Shown here: positions 25,059-35,934 of the stretch, piece by piece
Numbering within the stretch: the stretch's first letter is position 1
Layout: every line of letters starts with the position of its first letter
DNA from: Leptolyngbya sp. KIOST-1
GTDB taxonomy: Bacteria > Cyanobacteriota > Cyanobacteriia > Phormidesmidales > Phormidesmidaceae
Direction of reading: 5' to 3'
Length of the DNA: 64,000 bases
Assembly (NCBI RefSeq): GCF_000763385.1
Contig: NZ_JQFA01000004.1
Location: forward strand, 496,001 to 560,000
Notes under the pieces: model-generated
The model's database searches: none
Told to the model about the DNA's origin: nothing
What the model saw: only the letters and a program-made list of their open reading frames with translations
Made by a program: the position numbers and the translations under genes

Positions 25059-25736
25059 ATGCGGGTCAAGATTTGTGGCATTACTCAGGCAGAGCAGGCG
25101 ATCGCGATCGCCCGGCATGGGGCCACCCACCTAGGGTTTATCTGCGTGCCCCAGTCGCCCCGCTACCTGACTCCCGCCGCGATCGCTGAAATTACTCGTG
25201 TTCTCGATGCCGCTGGAGTCGTGACTAAAACCGTGGGTGTGTTTGCCGATGCCCCTCTGGCGGAGATGTCTGACATCGCCCGGCAGGCCAACCTCAGCCA
25301 CCTCCAGCTCCACGGCCAGGAAACCCCTGAGCAGTGCCAGCAGCTGCTGACCGAGCTACCCGGTATCTTTCTAATCAAGGCGATTCGGGTGCGCACCGCC
25401 GCCGACCTGGTGCGGGCCGAAACCTACGCTCCCTACGTCGATGCCCTGCTGCTCGATGCCTACCACCCCCAGCAGCTCGGCGGCACAGGGCTAACGCTGG
25501 ATTGGGAGGCCCTGGTGTCATTTCGCCCCGCCTGCCCCTGGATGCTGGCGGGCGGGCTCACGCCAGAGAACGTCGCCACAGCGCTCTCGACCCTCCAGCC
25601 CGACGGTATTGACCTCTCCAGCGGCGTTGAACACCAGCCCGGTGTGAAGGATTTGGCGTTGGTTCAACACCTATTTGAGCAATTGCAGCCCTGGTTGCAC
25701 CCCGCCGCTGAGGAATTATTGAACGCTAGTCAGTAA
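25059..25736 (+). CDS. trpF: phosphoribosylanthranilate isomerase
   Basis: The third step of tryptophan synthesis, a TIM-barrel enzyme converting N-(5-phosphoribosyl)anthranilate to CdRP. MRVKICGITQ carries the catalytic Cys6, VDALLLDAY the catalytic Asp, and WMLAGGLTPENVATAL with IDLSSGVE the phosphate-binding loops. The start is the ATG at 25059, giving 225 residues as usual; upstream in-frame ATGs (24954, 25041) would add an unrelated leader. The gene stands alone, not in a trp operon. Confidence 0.94.
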   Translation: MRVKICGITQAEQAIAIARHGATHLGFICVPQSPRYLTPAAIAEITRVLDAAGVVTKTVGVFADAPLAEMSDIARQANLSHLQLHGQETPEQCQQLLTELPGIFLIKAIRVRTAADLVRAETYAPYVDALLLDAYHPQQLGGTGLTLDWEALVSFRPACPWMLAGGLTPENVATALSTLQPDGIDLSSGVEHQPGVKDLALVQHLFEQLQPWLHPAAEELLNASQ

Positions 25737-25759
25737 CCGCTAATAGCATGGCTCTACCG

Positions 25760-27778
25760 TTAATTCTGGTCAGCTTTGGGGTTCAACAGTGAGGTTTCTG
25801 AAGAGGACGGGCTGATGGCGGCGATCGCCAGATCCTTGTCCTCTGCTCTCGCGTGGGTCGTGTCTTTCGCCAGCACCTCGATCGCATCGGGTTGATAGGC
25901 GGCGACATCGAACCAGAAGGTGGTGCCGATGCCCACCTCGCTGACCAGGTGGACCTGGCTGCTGTGCTTTTCGATGATATTTTTGACGATGGAGAGGCCC
26001 AGGCCCGTGCCCTCCAGGGTGTGGACGCGGTTTTCGACCCGAAAGAAGCGATCGAAGATGGCCTGCTGGTCTTCGGGAGCGATACCAATGCCGGTGTCAG
26101 AGATCTCAATGCGGATGTAGCCGCCCTCGTCGAGGCCTTCCCCTGGGGGCACGATCTGGTGCGCCCGCAGCATCACCTGGCCACCGGGTTCGGTGAACTT
26201 GAGCGCGTTGCCCACCAGGTTGCTAAACACCTGGAGCAGCAGGTCGTAGTTGCCGATTACTGGCGGCAGGTTGGGTTCGACATCCTGTAGCAGCTCGATC
26301 TGCTTGTCGCGGGCATTGAGGCGGTGGGTGCGCAGGGTCTGCTCAATGGGCTGAATGATATCCACCGCTTCGAGCTGGTACTGGCGGCTCGACTCCAGGC
26401 GTGACAGGTCGAGCACGTCGTTGACCAGGCGGGTGAGGCGATCGGTTTCGTGGTTGGCGGTTTCGAGAAATTCTTTGCGCTCGCCGTCGCTGAGGTCCTC
26501 GCCATACTCGTGCAGGGTCTCGATGAAGGATTTGATGTTGAACAGCGGCGTGCGCAGCTCGTGGGAGACATTGCTGATGAACTGGGCCTTGGCTTCGTTG
26601 AGGGCCACCTCGCGGGTGATGTCCTGCACGGTAATGGCCAGCCCCTTGACGTTTTCTCGGGCCTGGTCGAGCACGGTGTTGAGCAAAATGCGCAGGGTGC
26701 GGTGGCTGGGCTCGGTAATCGGCACCCGAAATTCCATCGCCTCTGAGTCGCCCTTGACTGCCTGAAACAGAGGCCGGGTGAGCTGCACCCGCACCGGAGC
26801 GGGGAAGTGTTCCAGAATGTTCTCGCCGTCAAGGTACTGGTGCTCCCAGCCGAAGATGCGGCGGGCAGTGGGGTTGACCAGCACCGCGTGCATATCGCTG
26901 TCGAGCAAAATTGCGCCGTCGGCAATGGTGGAAACCAGGGTTTCAAGCTTGGCTTTTTCGGCAGTAAGCTCTTCAATATTTTGCTCTTCGTAGCGCTCCA
27001 GGCGCTCGGCCATATCGTTGAAGCTGTAGATCAACTCGCCCAGTTCGCCCCCCAGGGGCAGGTCGATGCGCTGGTTAAAGTTGCCAGCGGCAATGTTTTT
27101 GACCCCCACTACCAGCTCTTTGATCGGTTGGGTAATGGTGAGGGCGTTGAACACGGCCCCCAGAATCACCATCACCCAGATCGAGACAAACACCGCAATG
27201 GTGACGTCGCGGGTCAGGTGCGACGAGGCGACCACGGTGGGGTTAGGGTTAATACCCAATGCCAGTACCCCCAGGTGCTGGCCGTTGTAGTTGAGCGGCA
27301 CAAACACGTCGGTGACTTCGCCCACGGGGGTGAGGTGCTGGCGCACCAGGGGGCGATCGGTGTTTTGGGCGTAGCCCTCGGGCAGCTGCATCCGCCGCCT
27401 CAGGGTGAGAGAGCTTTGCACCGATGCCTCTGAGAAGGGAATGCCAAAGAAAATATCGCCGTTCTCATCGGCGTACAGCATGTAGCGGACGCTGGAGGTG
27501 CTCTGGTAGAAGCTGTAGGAGAACCGGGCCAGCTCGGTGCGATCGGCCTCGTTGACCAGGGGGGCGACATTGGCAGCCAGCAGCAGGCCCAGGTCGCGGG
27601 CAAAGCGGGTGTCGTTGAGGCGGGCATCCATCTGGATGGTGTTGACCGCCCAGAATGTGAGAGCGCTGGTAATCAGCGACACCACCAGGGTTGCCCCCGC
27701 CATTAGACGGGTTTGCAAAGTGAAGTCGCCCCACCAGCGCAGGAAGATATCGCGAATTTTTGCCAGAAGCCTGATCAA
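25760..27778 (-). CDS. nblS: NblS/Hik33-type sensor histidine kinase
   Basis: A membrane-bound kinase that controls high-light, nutrient-stress and phycobilisome degradation responses in cyanobacteria. Order in 672 residues: TM1 (about 24-46), an extracytoplasmic sensor loop, TM2 (about 192-215), HAMP (210-262), PAS (280-390), HisKA with ISNVSHELRTPLFNIKSFIE (His406), and HATPase with NLVGNALKFTEPGG, ISDTGIGIAPED and EGTGLGLSIVKNI. The near-invariant HELRTPLFNIKSFIETLHEY and RLVNDVLDLSRLES blocks identify the NblS subgroup. Its known partner regulators RpaB and SrrA are not in the window. Confidence 0.93.
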   Translation of the reverse strand: MIRLLAKIRDIFLRWWGDFTLQTRLMAGATLVVSLITSALTFWAVNTIQMDARLNDTRFARDLGLLLAANVAPLVNEADRTELARFSYSFYQSTSSVRYMLYADENGDIFFGIPFSEASVQSSLTLRRRMQLPEGYAQNTDRPLVRQHLTPVGEVTDVFVPLNYNGQHLGVLALGINPNPTVVASSHLTRDVTIAVFVSIWVMVILGAVFNALTITQPIKELVVGVKNIAAGNFNQRIDLPLGGELGELIYSFNDMAERLERYEEQNIEELTAEKAKLETLVSTIADGAILLDSDMHAVLVNPTARRIFGWEHQYLDGENILEHFPAPVRVQLTRPLFQAVKGDSEAMEFRVPITEPSHRTLRILLNTVLDQARENVKGLAITVQDITREVALNEAKAQFISNVSHELRTPLFNIKSFIETLHEYGEDLSDGERKEFLETANHETDRLTRLVNDVLDLSRLESSRQYQLEAVDIIQPIEQTLRTHRLNARDKQIELLQDVEPNLPPVIGNYDLLLQVFSNLVGNALKFTEPGGQVMLRAHQIVPPGEGLDEGGYIRIEISDTGIGIAPEDQQAIFDRFFRVENRVHTLEGTGLGLSIVKNIIEKHSSQVHLVSEVGIGTTFWFDVAAYQPDAIEVLAKDTTHARAEDKDLAIAAISPSSSETSLLNPKADQN

Positions 27779-27850
27779 CGGAACCTATCTGATGCTGGAT
27801 GGTAAATTCAGCCTTTATTCTGGCATGTTCTTCGCATCTTGGCCCTGCTC

Positions 27851-28210
27851 CTAGCCGTCAAACAGGGTTTCAAACTCCTGGCGCAGGCTGTCGTAGTTGA
27901 CCACGCGGGCCACAATCAGGTTTTGCTCCCCTGGATTTGGGGTGTTCTGGGCAGCGGCCAACTGCTGCTTCCAGTGCAGGACGTCGTTTTCCTGGCTGAG
28001 CCAGAAGTTGACGATGGTGCTGACGATCGCATCCCAGTCCCAGTTGGGCCGATAGTGGACGGCCTCGGTGGCGCTGATGAAGGCGTCGAGGGTGCAGCAG
28101 TAGCTGCCGAGGTAGGCCTGGGCGCGATCGCGCTTTGTCTCCACCTGTTGCTGGTGGTTGAAAAATTGCAGCACCGGGGTAATACCAATGATGTCGAAGC
28201 TATAGCTCAT
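27851..28210 (-). CDS. conserved hypothetical protein, 119 aa
   Basis: A soluble, aromatic-rich protein starting MSYSFDIIGITPVLQFFNHQ, with YLGSYCCTLDAFISATEAVH in the middle. No domain is recognised. The start ATG at 28208-28210 gives a compact N-terminus. It lies upstream of nblS in the same direction, about 70 bp away, so it could be cotranscribed with the kinase. Confidence 0.65.
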   Translation of the reverse strand: MSYSFDIIGITPVLQFFNHQQQVETKRDRAQAYLGSYCCTLDAFISATEAVHYRPNWDWDAIVSTIVNFWLSQENDVLHWKQQLAAAQNTPNPGEQNLIVARVVNYDSLRQEFETLFDG

Positions 28211-28534
28211 GGTTAAACAGGGAATTGAAAACGAAATTCATGGGTAACTCGCTCCACCGCTGGCGGCATCCCAAATAAACCAAACGCCCTGGACAGGCCA
28301 GAGCGATAGGAGGCAGGGGATATCGGCCCCATTTGACAGGTATAAATTGGGGAAACGCTGAGAAGATTGAGCTGAAATCGGTAACGAATCACGCTCAGAA
28401 TCGGGCTCGGTAGCACAAGTTGGTGAATAGTTTAGACAGTTCACTCAGTGAAGTTGTTCGCCTGCAACGGTTTTTAGCGATTTTCACAAGATAGACGAAT
28501 CGCTACCATAGAAAGCACTCCCCTCAGCTAGATA
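28211..28534. other. intergenic region, 324 bp
   Basis: A divergent spacer between the 119-aa gene and the Uma2 gene. I see no gene, repeat or terminator. The two short minus-strand open frames here (up to 68 codons) have no recognisable features. Confidence 0.5.
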
Positions 28535-29143
28535 TTGCCCCTCCCCTCGGAGCTGCCTGTGACCACCCTGGACTTACCCCTCGAAATTAATCTTGAGGCT
28601 GTTCATTTGACTGATGAGCAGTTTTATCAGCTCTGCATCCACAACCCAGAGATGGCGATCGAGCAAAATGCCCAAGGAGTATTAATCGTTATGCCTCCTG
28701 TCGGTGGTGAGAGCGGCAATCAAGAGATGGAGTTGGGAACTGATTTGGCTTTGTGGAATCGACAAAGCCAGCTGGGTGTGGTGTTTAGCTCTTCTACCGT
28801 TTTCCAACTGCCGATTGGCAGCAAGCGATCGCCCGACGCCGCCTGGATAGAACGATCCCGATGGGAAGCGCTAACTCCCGAGCAACGGCGCAAGTTTCCT
28901 CCCATTGCTCCAGATTTTGTAATGGAAGTGCGGTCGTCTACCGACAGTCTGGAGCTGTTGCAAGCCAAAATGCAGGAGTACATGGCTAGCGGCGTTCGTC
29001 TGGGCTGGCTGTTTGACCCCAAGGGTCAGCAGGTAGAAATCTATCGACCGGGGGCAGAGGCAGAGGTGCGATCGCTCCCCACCCAGCTTTCTGGTGAAAC
29101 GGTGCTGCCGGGCTTTAGCTTAAACGTCGCCCTGTTTACTTAG
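28535..29143 (+). CDS. Uma2-family (DUF820) endonuclease-like protein
   Basis: A 202-residue protein of the Uma2 family, a PD-(D/E)XK restriction-like fold that is multicopy in cyanobacteria. Landmarks are LTDEQFYQLCIHNPEMAIEQ, VIMPP-like LIVMPPVGGESG, SPDAAWIERSRW, IAPDFVMEVRSSTDSLELLQ and LGWLFDPKGQQVEIY. The putative active-site residues are in PDFVMEVRS and the following QAKMQ. The start is uncertain: TTG at 28535 or GTG at 28559, neither with a clear Shine-Dalgarno. The function is unknown; many copies may be derived from mobile DNA. Confidence 0.85.
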   Translation: MPLPSELPVTTLDLPLEINLEAVHLTDEQFYQLCIHNPEMAIEQNAQGVLIVMPPVGGESGNQEMELGTDLALWNRQSQLGVVFSSSTVFQLPIGSKRSPDAAWIERSRWEALTPEQRRKFPPIAPDFVMEVRSSTDSLELLQAKMQEYMASGVRLGWLFDPKGQQVEIYRPGAEAEVRSLPTQLSGETVLPGFSLNVALFT

Positions 29144-29368
29144 CAGTGAGGGTACCACTCACTGCACAACCACTTTCTAGCTCGTTGGGTTGCACTGACT
29201 TGTAAGTGACAGGGGTCACAGTTTGCAAAACTCTCGAGAACCGCTAAGTCTGGGCCAACCTGCCGTAAAGATGGCAATTCGAGCATGACGCAGCCCTGGA
29301 CTTAGGGCATTCTAAGTACAGATACGACAGACGCACGCAATTTATAGCTAACTCCTTATACTAAGCAG

Positions 29369-29392
29369 CCCCCGAAGCCTTGGCCTCGGGGG
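29369..29392 (+). terminator. Rho-independent terminator, plus direction
   Basis: CCCCCGAAGCCTTGGCCTCG and GGGG form a stem with one mismatch (arms CCCCCGA/TCGGGGG and GCC/GGC around TT), followed by TTATTT. It would end transcripts from the Uma2 gene or from an unannotated small RNA upstream. Confidence 0.7.
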
Positions 29393-29406
29393 TTATTTAA
29401 TGGCAT

Positions 29407-29440
29407 AGGCCCCAGGGTTTTTCTAAAAACCCTGGGGCCT
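29407..29440 (-). terminator. long perfect hairpin downstream of ahcY
   Basis: Arms of 16 bases (AGGCCCCAGGGTTTTT and its exact complement) around a 2-nt loop, 35 bp downstream of the ahcY stop. The U-run is inside the stem rather than after it, so it may act as a terminator, a transcript-stabilising 3' hairpin or a small palindromic repeat. Confidence 0.6.
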
Positions 29441-29474
29441 GCGGTTAGAACTCGGCGGGCGGAGCGACGATCGC

Positions 29475-30800
<1,326 letters not shown>

Positions 30801-30841
30801 CTAGCTTAACGGAATTTTATGCCGGGGACTGCCCCTGTTGT

Positions 30842-31627
30842 CTATGCCGGGAAATTCCCCGATCGCACCTCCGTACAGAACTCGGCTGCCGCTGCGATCG
30901 CCTGCTGCCTGAGGTTGGCGTAGACCTTGGCAAAGGGCGGCTGCCAGGCCGACAGCCCCAGCACATCGGCGGTGACCAGTACCTGGCCGTCGCAGTGGGC
31001 CCCTGCTCCAATGCCAATGGTGGGAATGCTCAGGGCCTTAGTGATGTCCCGGGCCAGCGCCGCCGGAATGTGCTCCAGCACAGTGGAGAAGGCTCCGGCC
31101 TGCTCCAGGGCTTTGGCCTCAGTGAGAATGCGATCGCCCTCCGCCTCGGTTTTGCCCTGCTGGCGAAAGCCCCCCAACTGATTCACCGACTGCGGGGTGA
31201 GCCCCACGTGACCCATGACGGGAATGCCCCACTGCACCAGCCGCTCCACGGTGGCCACCGCCGCCGGGTGGCCCCCCTCCAGCTTCACCGCCTGGGCCCC
31301 CGCCTTCAGCATTTGCCCCGCCGCCCGCACCGCCTCTTCAACGCTGCTCTGATAGCTGAGAAAGGGCAAATCCACCACCACCAGGGCATTCTTTACCCCC
31401 CGCCGCACCGCCCGGGCCGCGATCAGCATGTCTTCCATCGTCAGGGGCAGAGTAGTGTCGTAGCCCAGGGCCACCATGGCCAGGGAGTCGCCCACCAGCA
31501 CGATGTCGGCTCCCGCCCCATCGACAATCTGCGCTGACATCACATCCCAGGCCGTCAGCACCGCGATCGGCTGGGCCGGGCGGCCCGTCTGCTTCCACCG
31601 CAAAATTCGATCTACGCTGACGGCCAT
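30842..31627 (-). CDS. panB: 3-methyl-2-oxobutanoate hydroxymethyltransferase
   Basis: The first committed step of pantothenate synthesis: it transfers a hydroxymethyl group from methylene-THF to ketoisovalerate. Of 261 residues, [20 protein letters not shown] and [14 protein letters not shown] contain the metal-binding Asp. The later [26 protein letters not shown] and [17 protein letters not shown] are the classic PanB blocks. It follows ahcY upstream on the same strand, 92 bp away. Confidence 0.96.
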   Translation of the reverse strand: MAVSVDRILRWKQTGRPAQPIAVLTAWDVMSAQIVDGAGADIVLVGDSLAMVALGYDTTLPLTMEDMLIAARAVRRGVKNALVVVDLPFLSYQSSVEEAVRAAGQMLKAGAQAVKLEGGHPAAVATVERLVQWGIPVMGHVGLTPQSVNQLGGFRQQGKTEAEGDRILTEAKALEQAGAFSTVLEHIPAALARDITKALSIPTIGIGAGAHCDGQVLVTADVLGLSAWQPPFAKVYANLRQQAIAAAAEFCTEVRSGNFPA

Positions 31628-31757
31628 GGGCTGCGCCTACAGAGATTTCAAAAGGGCTCTGGTTGCCAGAATAGCAAACCCTGATTCGGCTATCCCTCCA
31701 ATCTGCGGCTCCACAAGTCGCTAGAATTAGTGACAGCAGTGCAAGTGGCTTATCCTC

Positions 31758-32363
31758 ATGATTCCAACCGTTATTGAGCAATCCGGGCGTGGCGAGCGCG
31801 CGTTTGACATTTATTCCCGGCTTTTGCGGGAGCGCATTATCTTTCTCGGCCAGGAAGTCACTGCCGATTCGGCCAACCTGATTGTGGCCCAAATGCTGTT
31901 CCTCGAAGCTGAGGATCCCGACAAAGACATCTATCTCTACATCAACTCCCCCGGCGGCTCGGTGAGCGCGGGACTGGGCATCTACGACACCATGAACCAC
32001 ATTCGGCCCCAGGTGTGCACCATTTGCGTGGGGCTGGCGGCCAGCATGGGGGCCTTTTTGCTGACGGCGGGTGAAAAAGGCAAGCGCATGAGCCTGCCCA
32101 ACTCCCGCATCATGATTCACCAGCCCCTCGGCGGTGCCCAGGGTCAGGCTACCGATATTGAAATTCAGGCCAAGGAGATTCTCTACCTGAAGCAGCGGCT
32201 GAACGAGGCGATCGCCAACAACACGGGTCAGCCCCTGGCCAAAATTGCCGAAGACACCGAGCGCGACTTCTTTATGAGCCCCCACGAGGCGGTGGAATAC
32301 GGCCTGATCGACCAAGTAATCGATCGCACCTCGGTGGGCTCTCGCCCCATGGTGGTGAAGTAG
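31758..32363 (+). CDS. clpP: ATP-dependent Clp protease proteolytic subunit
   Basis: A serine peptidase subunit that forms the barrel docked to ClpC/ClpX. Of 201 residues, the oxyanion-loop [19 protein letters not shown], the catalytic serine in [11 protein letters not shown] (Ser96) and the catalytic histidine in [10 protein letters not shown] (His121) are intact, so it is an active ClpP, not a ClpR. Cyanobacteria usually have several clpP paralogues; no clpX follows here. A G/C-rich terminator lies 33 bp downstream of the stop. Confidence 0.96.
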   Translation: MIPTVIEQSGRGERAFDIYSRLLRERIIFLGQEVTADSANLIVAQMLFLEAEDPDKDIYLYINSPGGSVSAGLGIYDTMNHIRPQVCTICVGLAASMGAFLLTAGEKGKRMSLPNSRIMIHQPLGGAQGQATDIEIQAKEILYLKQRLNEAIANNTGQPLAKIAEDTERDFFMSPHEAVEYGLIDQVIDRTSVGSRPMVVK

Positions 32364-32395
32364 GCATCGCTAAGGCTGAGGCCGTTTAGACCGTT

Positions 32396-32428
32396 CTAAC
32401 CCCCCCCACGCTCTGGCTGGGGGGGTTA
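32396..32428 (+). terminator. terminator after clpP
   Basis: CTAACCCCCCCC and TGGGGGGGTTAG form a 12-bp stem around the loop ACGCTCTGGC (one end base shared by choice of register), 33 bp after the clpP stop. The following CTGCTTTTAG is only moderately U-rich. Confidence 0.7.
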
Positions 32429-32480
32429 GCTGCTTTTAGCTATGGGGTGGCAGGGTCTTGGCCAGACTTGACGGCACGTC

Positions 32481-33203
32481 CTAGGGACTACCAGGGGTGG
32501 GCTGGGTTTCGAGGTAGAGCAAAAATTCCAGCAGTTCGTCGTCGGTGAGGTCGTGGCGCGATCGCTTGCCGTAGGTCTTCTCCAAAAACTCGCGGCCCTG
32601 GTTCACGTCCCAGCCCAGCCGCTGGAGCTCCACATCGGTCTGGGCAATGATGTCCGAGAGATCCACGGCAAGGGCGGAGCCGGGGTCCAGGTCCATGAAC
32701 TCGTTGGGCTCATCGTCCTCGGGATCTGGGGCCGGTGTCGGCGCGGCGGGCTCGGGGGCGGCCTCTGGCTGGGGTTGGGGCGGAATGGCCAGGGCGATGG
32801 GCGGCGGTGTGGCGGCCTTCATCGCGGGGGCAGGGACCACGGTCAACGTCCGGCCCCTGGGGTCGATCGCGTCAGGGGCCGGGCCGAGGAGGGTGGACTG
32901 AGGGGGGGGCACAGCCGCCTCGACGACGGGTAGGGAGGGGGGGCTGGGGGGCTGAAGGAGGCTGGTTTCGGGGCGATCGGGTGCAGCCGCTGGTAGGCAG
33001 AGCCGTTCCAGGGCGCGCGTGGTGGCGGTATCTTCGGCGGCTTCAAGCTTGGTATTGGCTCCCAATCCGCTAGCCAGAACGGTGCCCTCAACTCCGGCGC
33101 AGACTCGCACCACGTACAGGCCGTCATGGATAGTCAGCAGGTCTGCGGTCAGGCTGCCCTGGGGATACCGTTGTCGAAATTGGCTCAGCAGCGAACTTAG
33201 CAC
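32481..33203 (-). CDS. conserved cyanobacterial protein with Pro-rich linker
   Basis: A 240-residue protein of three parts. The N-terminal compact domain (about 1-70) includes LTIHDGLYVVRVCAGVEGTV and LEAAEDTATTRALERL, which loosely resembles a small beta-alpha nucleic-acid-binding fold. A Pro/Ala-rich disordered linker covers about 72-165. The conserved C-terminal helical segment is DVELQRLGWDVNQGREFLEK followed by TYGKRSRHDLTDDELLEFL. No function is known to me. The C-terminal block looks like an interaction module kept across cyanobacteria. The gene is convergent with clpP. Confidence 0.65.
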   Translation of the reverse strand: MLSSLLSQFRQRYPQGSLTADLLTIHDGLYVVRVCAGVEGTVLASGLGANTKLEAAEDTATTRALERLCLPAAAPDRPETSLLQPPSPPSLPVVEAAVPPPQSTLLGPAPDAIDPRGRTLTVVPAPAMKAATPPPIALAIPPQPQPEAAPEPAAPTPAPDPEDDEPNEFMDLDPGSALAVDLSDIIAQTDVELQRLGWDVNQGREFLEKTYGKRSRHDLTDDELLEFLLYLETQPTPGSP

Positions 33204-33399
33204 TCCGGGCGACTCCCCTGCGGGTGGATGGTAACCGTACTATTCTAAGGAAGTGGGGCACGTTAGACTAAAGCCATTGCGCCGCTGGTCAACCGCAGGC
33301 GGGGACTGTTCCCTGGATTGTCTGCGTCCTGCGGCCCGCTGAGCCCTGGGCTCACCCAAGACCTTTATTGATGCTGCCCTCGGTAGCTGACCTGAGCTA

Positions 33400-34218
33400 A
33401 TGCTAGACCGCCTGCTGGATATTTCTACCAATTTTGGGGTCGACACCCTGCTGCTGTTGCCGGTGCTGATCGCCCTGGAGGCGGTGCTGTCGGCGGACAA
33501 TGCGATCGCTCTGGCCGCGATCGCCCAGGGTCTGCAGGGCGAAACCCTCCAGCGCCGGGCCTTGAATTTGGGGCTGGTGGTGGCCTTTGTGCTGCGGATG
33601 GGGCTGATTTTGACCGCTGGCTGGGTGCTGCAATTCTGGCAGTTTGAGGTGATGGGGGCGGCCTACCTGCTGTGGCTGGTGTTCAAGCACTTTACCGCCA
33701 AGGGCGATGCCGACGAGCAGTCCTCCCACGAGCCTCGCTTTGCCAACCTGTGGCAGGCCATTCCGGTGATTGCCTTTACCGACCTGGCCTTTTCCCTCGA
33801 CAGCGTTACCACCGCCCTGGCCCTCTCTAAAGATGTGGCGGTGATCTTGCTGGGCGGCACCATCGGCATCGTTACCCTGCGGTTTATGGCGGGGCTGTTT
33901 ATTCGCTGGCTGGAAGAATTTGAGCATCTAGAAGATGCTGGGTTTATCACCGTGGCCTTTGTCGGTATTCGCCTGCTGGTGCGGGTGATTGACCCCACCC
34001 TGGTGCCGCCCGAGTGGGCCATGGTGCTGGTGATTGCCCTCGTCTTTGCCTGGGGGTTCTCCCAGCGCACCGTCGAGACAGACGCTGCGGCCCCGTCTCA
34101 CCTGGACTCGGGCCAGGTGCCCACCGTGGCCGACCTGGAGGCCCAGGGCAACACCCCCGTAGAGGCTTCCTCCGGCAAAAAAGAGACTCCCCCCGTTCTG
34201 CCGCTGCCGAAAGATTAG
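33400..34218 (+). CDS. TerC family integral membrane protein
   Basis: A 272-residue protein with seven or so helices. LEAVLSADNAIALAAIAQGL (about 23-42) and TDLAFSLDSVTTALALSK (about 127-144) are the two Asp-containing motifs of TerC proteins, which are implicated in metal (Mn) export or thylakoid membrane biogenesis. A hydrophilic C-terminal tail of about 45 residues is probably disordered. The ATG at 33400 is directly preceded by a non-coding gap. Confidence 0.93.
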   Translation: MLDRLLDISTNFGVDTLLLLPVLIALEAVLSADNAIALAAIAQGLQGETLQRRALNLGLVVAFVLRMGLILTAGWVLQFWQFEVMGAAYLLWLVFKHFTAKGDADEQSSHEPRFANLWQAIPVIAFTDLAFSLDSVTTALALSKDVAVILLGGTIGIVTLRFMAGLFIRWLEEFEHLEDAGFITVAFVGIRLLVRVIDPTLVPPEWAMVLVIALVFAWGFSQRTVETDAAAPSHLDSGQVPTVADLEAQGNTPVEASSGKKETPPVLPLPKD

Positions 34219-34343
34219 GGCGCTGTCGGCTCTAGTACTTGACCAACCTGATTGTGACAGGCTCTAACGGTCTAAAGGTGCAGGGTACAAGGTGTACGGT
34301 TTAAGGCCTGCCGTGAACCGTATACCTTACACCGTGAGCCCCA

Positions 34344-35162
34344 CTACAGGTAGGAGCACCAGTCGCTCCAGCCGCCGAGGTAGAGTTTGGCCATAGGGCG
34401 ATCGGCCAGGGTTTGGGCCAGCAGGTTGACGCAGGCGGTGACGCCCGAGCCGCAGTAGACCATCACCTCGTCAGATCCGTTGAGGCTGGCCCAGTGCTGG
34501 GCCAGGGCGGCGGGGGGCTTCATCTGGCCGCTGGGCTCAGACACCTCCTGCCAGAAGTAGTTCACTGCCCCAGGAATGCTGCCTGCGACCGGGTCGATGG
34601 GTTCGACGTCGCCCCGGTAGCGTTCGGGCGATCGCGAGTCCACCAGCACCGTACCCTCGCTTCGAAGGCGCACGGCGTCGATGTCCACCAGCCAGTCCGG
34701 CCGAGGGGCTGGGGTAAAGTGGCCGGCGCGGGGGGGTGGGAGGTCTGGGGCGGTGGGGTACCCCTGCTGCACCCAGCCCGACCAGCCGCCATCCAGTACC
34801 GCCGCGCTGTCGTGGCCCAGGTAGCGCAGCAGCCACCAGAGGCGGGCGGCAAAGGCGAAGCGGGAATCGTCGTAGGCCACCACCAGGGTGGGCGGGGTAG
34901 ACCTCACTCCGAGGGTGGACAGGGTCTGGCTAAAGGTCTCTAGATCGGGCAGCGGGTGACGCCCGCCGTGGGCCTCCACCGGGCTGGACAGGTCGCGGTT
35001 GAGGTCCAGGTAGTGGGCACCGGGAATGTGGCCAGCGGCGTACTGCTGCTGGCCCTGGTGGGGGTCGGCCAGGGCAAAGCGGCAGTCGACCACCACCACA
35101 TCGGGGTCGTGGAGGTGCTGGGCCAGCCAGTCGGCGGTGACGAGGTTGCGGGGGTGGGCCAT
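34344..35162 (-). CDS. thiosulfate/3-mercaptopyruvate sulfurtransferase
   Basis: A two-domain rhodanese of 272 residues. The inactive N-terminal domain has VVVDCRFALADPHQGQQQYA and GHIPGAHYLDLNRDLS. The C-terminal domain carries the catalytic cysteine in VMVYCGSGVTACVNLLA. The CGSGVTA loop is typical of 3-mercaptopyruvate-preferring enzymes (SseA type), transferring sulfane sulfur to thiol acceptors in the cytosol. The start is the ATG at 35160-35162; an upstream in-frame ATG adds 21 unlikely residues. Confidence 0.93.
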   Translation of the reverse strand: MAHPRNLVTADWLAQHLHDPDVVVVDCRFALADPHQGQQQYAAGHIPGAHYLDLNRDLSSPVEAHGGRHPLPDLETFSQTLSTLGVRSTPPTLVVAYDDSRFAFAARLWWLLRYLGHDSAAVLDGGWSGWVQQGYPTAPDLPPPRAGHFTPAPRPDWLVDIDAVRLRSEGTVLVDSRSPERYRGDVEPIDPVAGSIPGAVNYFWQEVSEPSGQMKPPAALAQHWASLNGSDEVMVYCGSGVTACVNLLAQTLADRPMAKLYLGGWSDWCSYL

Positions 35163-35328
35163 CGGGGAAAACGGGGGCAAAAGCGGGGGGCAGTCTATCT
35201 CCGGCAGAGGATAGCTTTGTATCACAAAAGTAGGGTATAAGGTTGCTGAATCGGTGGAATCGCTTCAGAGCAGGGTAGCTGTGCTCAAGCCAATTTAATC
35301 TACAGACCATACGCATCGAGGTGCTGTC

Positions 35329-35919
35329 GTGACTATGGACCCTCAATCGGCGGGTGAGCGGAGAGCGGCGACGGGCTGGATGATGGCCCTCAGCATTGGC
35401 TTGCTTGTCCTGGGGGTCTTGGCTATTTTAATGCCCACCCTGGCTTCGGCTCTGTTCACCTCGGCAATTGGGTGGATTGTCCTGGTGGGCGGCCTGGTGC
35501 AGGTGGGGCAGGCCTATCGGTCGCCGCTGGCGCGGACCCGCTGGCTCAACCTGGGGGTGGGGCTGCTCTACGCGATCGCGGGCCTGTATATTCTCTTTAA
35601 CCTGGCCAGGGCCATGGCGGTGCTCACCCTGGCCTTTGGGCTGCTGTTTATGGCCGAGGGCATTTTCACAATTGCTATGGCCTTTGCCTACCGGGCTGGC
35701 CGCAGTATGTCCTGGTTTGTGGCGATCAACGGCATCCTTACGCTAATTTTAGGCATCCTGGTATTCAACCGCTGGCCGTTCAGCGCCCTCTGGCTGATCG
35801 GTCTCTACGTCGGCATTAGCCTGCTGCTGAGTGGGTCTTCGCTGCTGGGGGTGGCCCTGGCCCTCCGCCAGGCTGGGGCTGAGGAGCCCGAGGCCGGGGG
35901 CGAGGGCCTGGAGGAATAA
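35329..35919 (+). CDS. HdeD/DUF308 family membrane protein
   Basis: A 196-residue protein with six hydrophobic helices in three similar hairpins, the HdeD-like pattern: MALSIGLLVLGVLAILMPTL, then a second hairpin with GVGLLYAIAGLYILFNLARA and a third with GILTLILGILVFNRWPFSAL. In enterobacteria HdeD is linked to acid resistance; here the role is unknown. The start is the GTG at 35329 or the ATG at 35335. It is followed 15 bp downstream by a hydrolase gene, a likely operon. Confidence 0.85.
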   Translation: MTMDPQSAGERRAATGWMMALSIGLLVLGVLAILMPTLASALFTSAIGWIVLVGGLVQVGQAYRSPLARTRWLNLGVGLLYAIAGLYILFNLARAMAVLTLAFGLLFMAEGIFTIAMAFAYRAGRSMSWFVAINGILTLILGILVFNRWPFSALWLIGLYVGISLLLSGSSLLGVALALRQAGAEEPEAGGEGLEE

Positions 35920-35934
35920 GCTCGAAAGAATTCA

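Larger units (their letters stand above)
29144..29474. other. intergenic region with two hairpins, 331 bp
   Basis: A convergent gap between the Uma2 gene and ahcY. Two strong hairpins (29369-29392 and 29407-29440) are listed separately. About 220 bp between the Uma2 stop and the first hairpin hold no gene; a small plus-strand RNA ending at the first hairpin is possible. Confidence 0.55.
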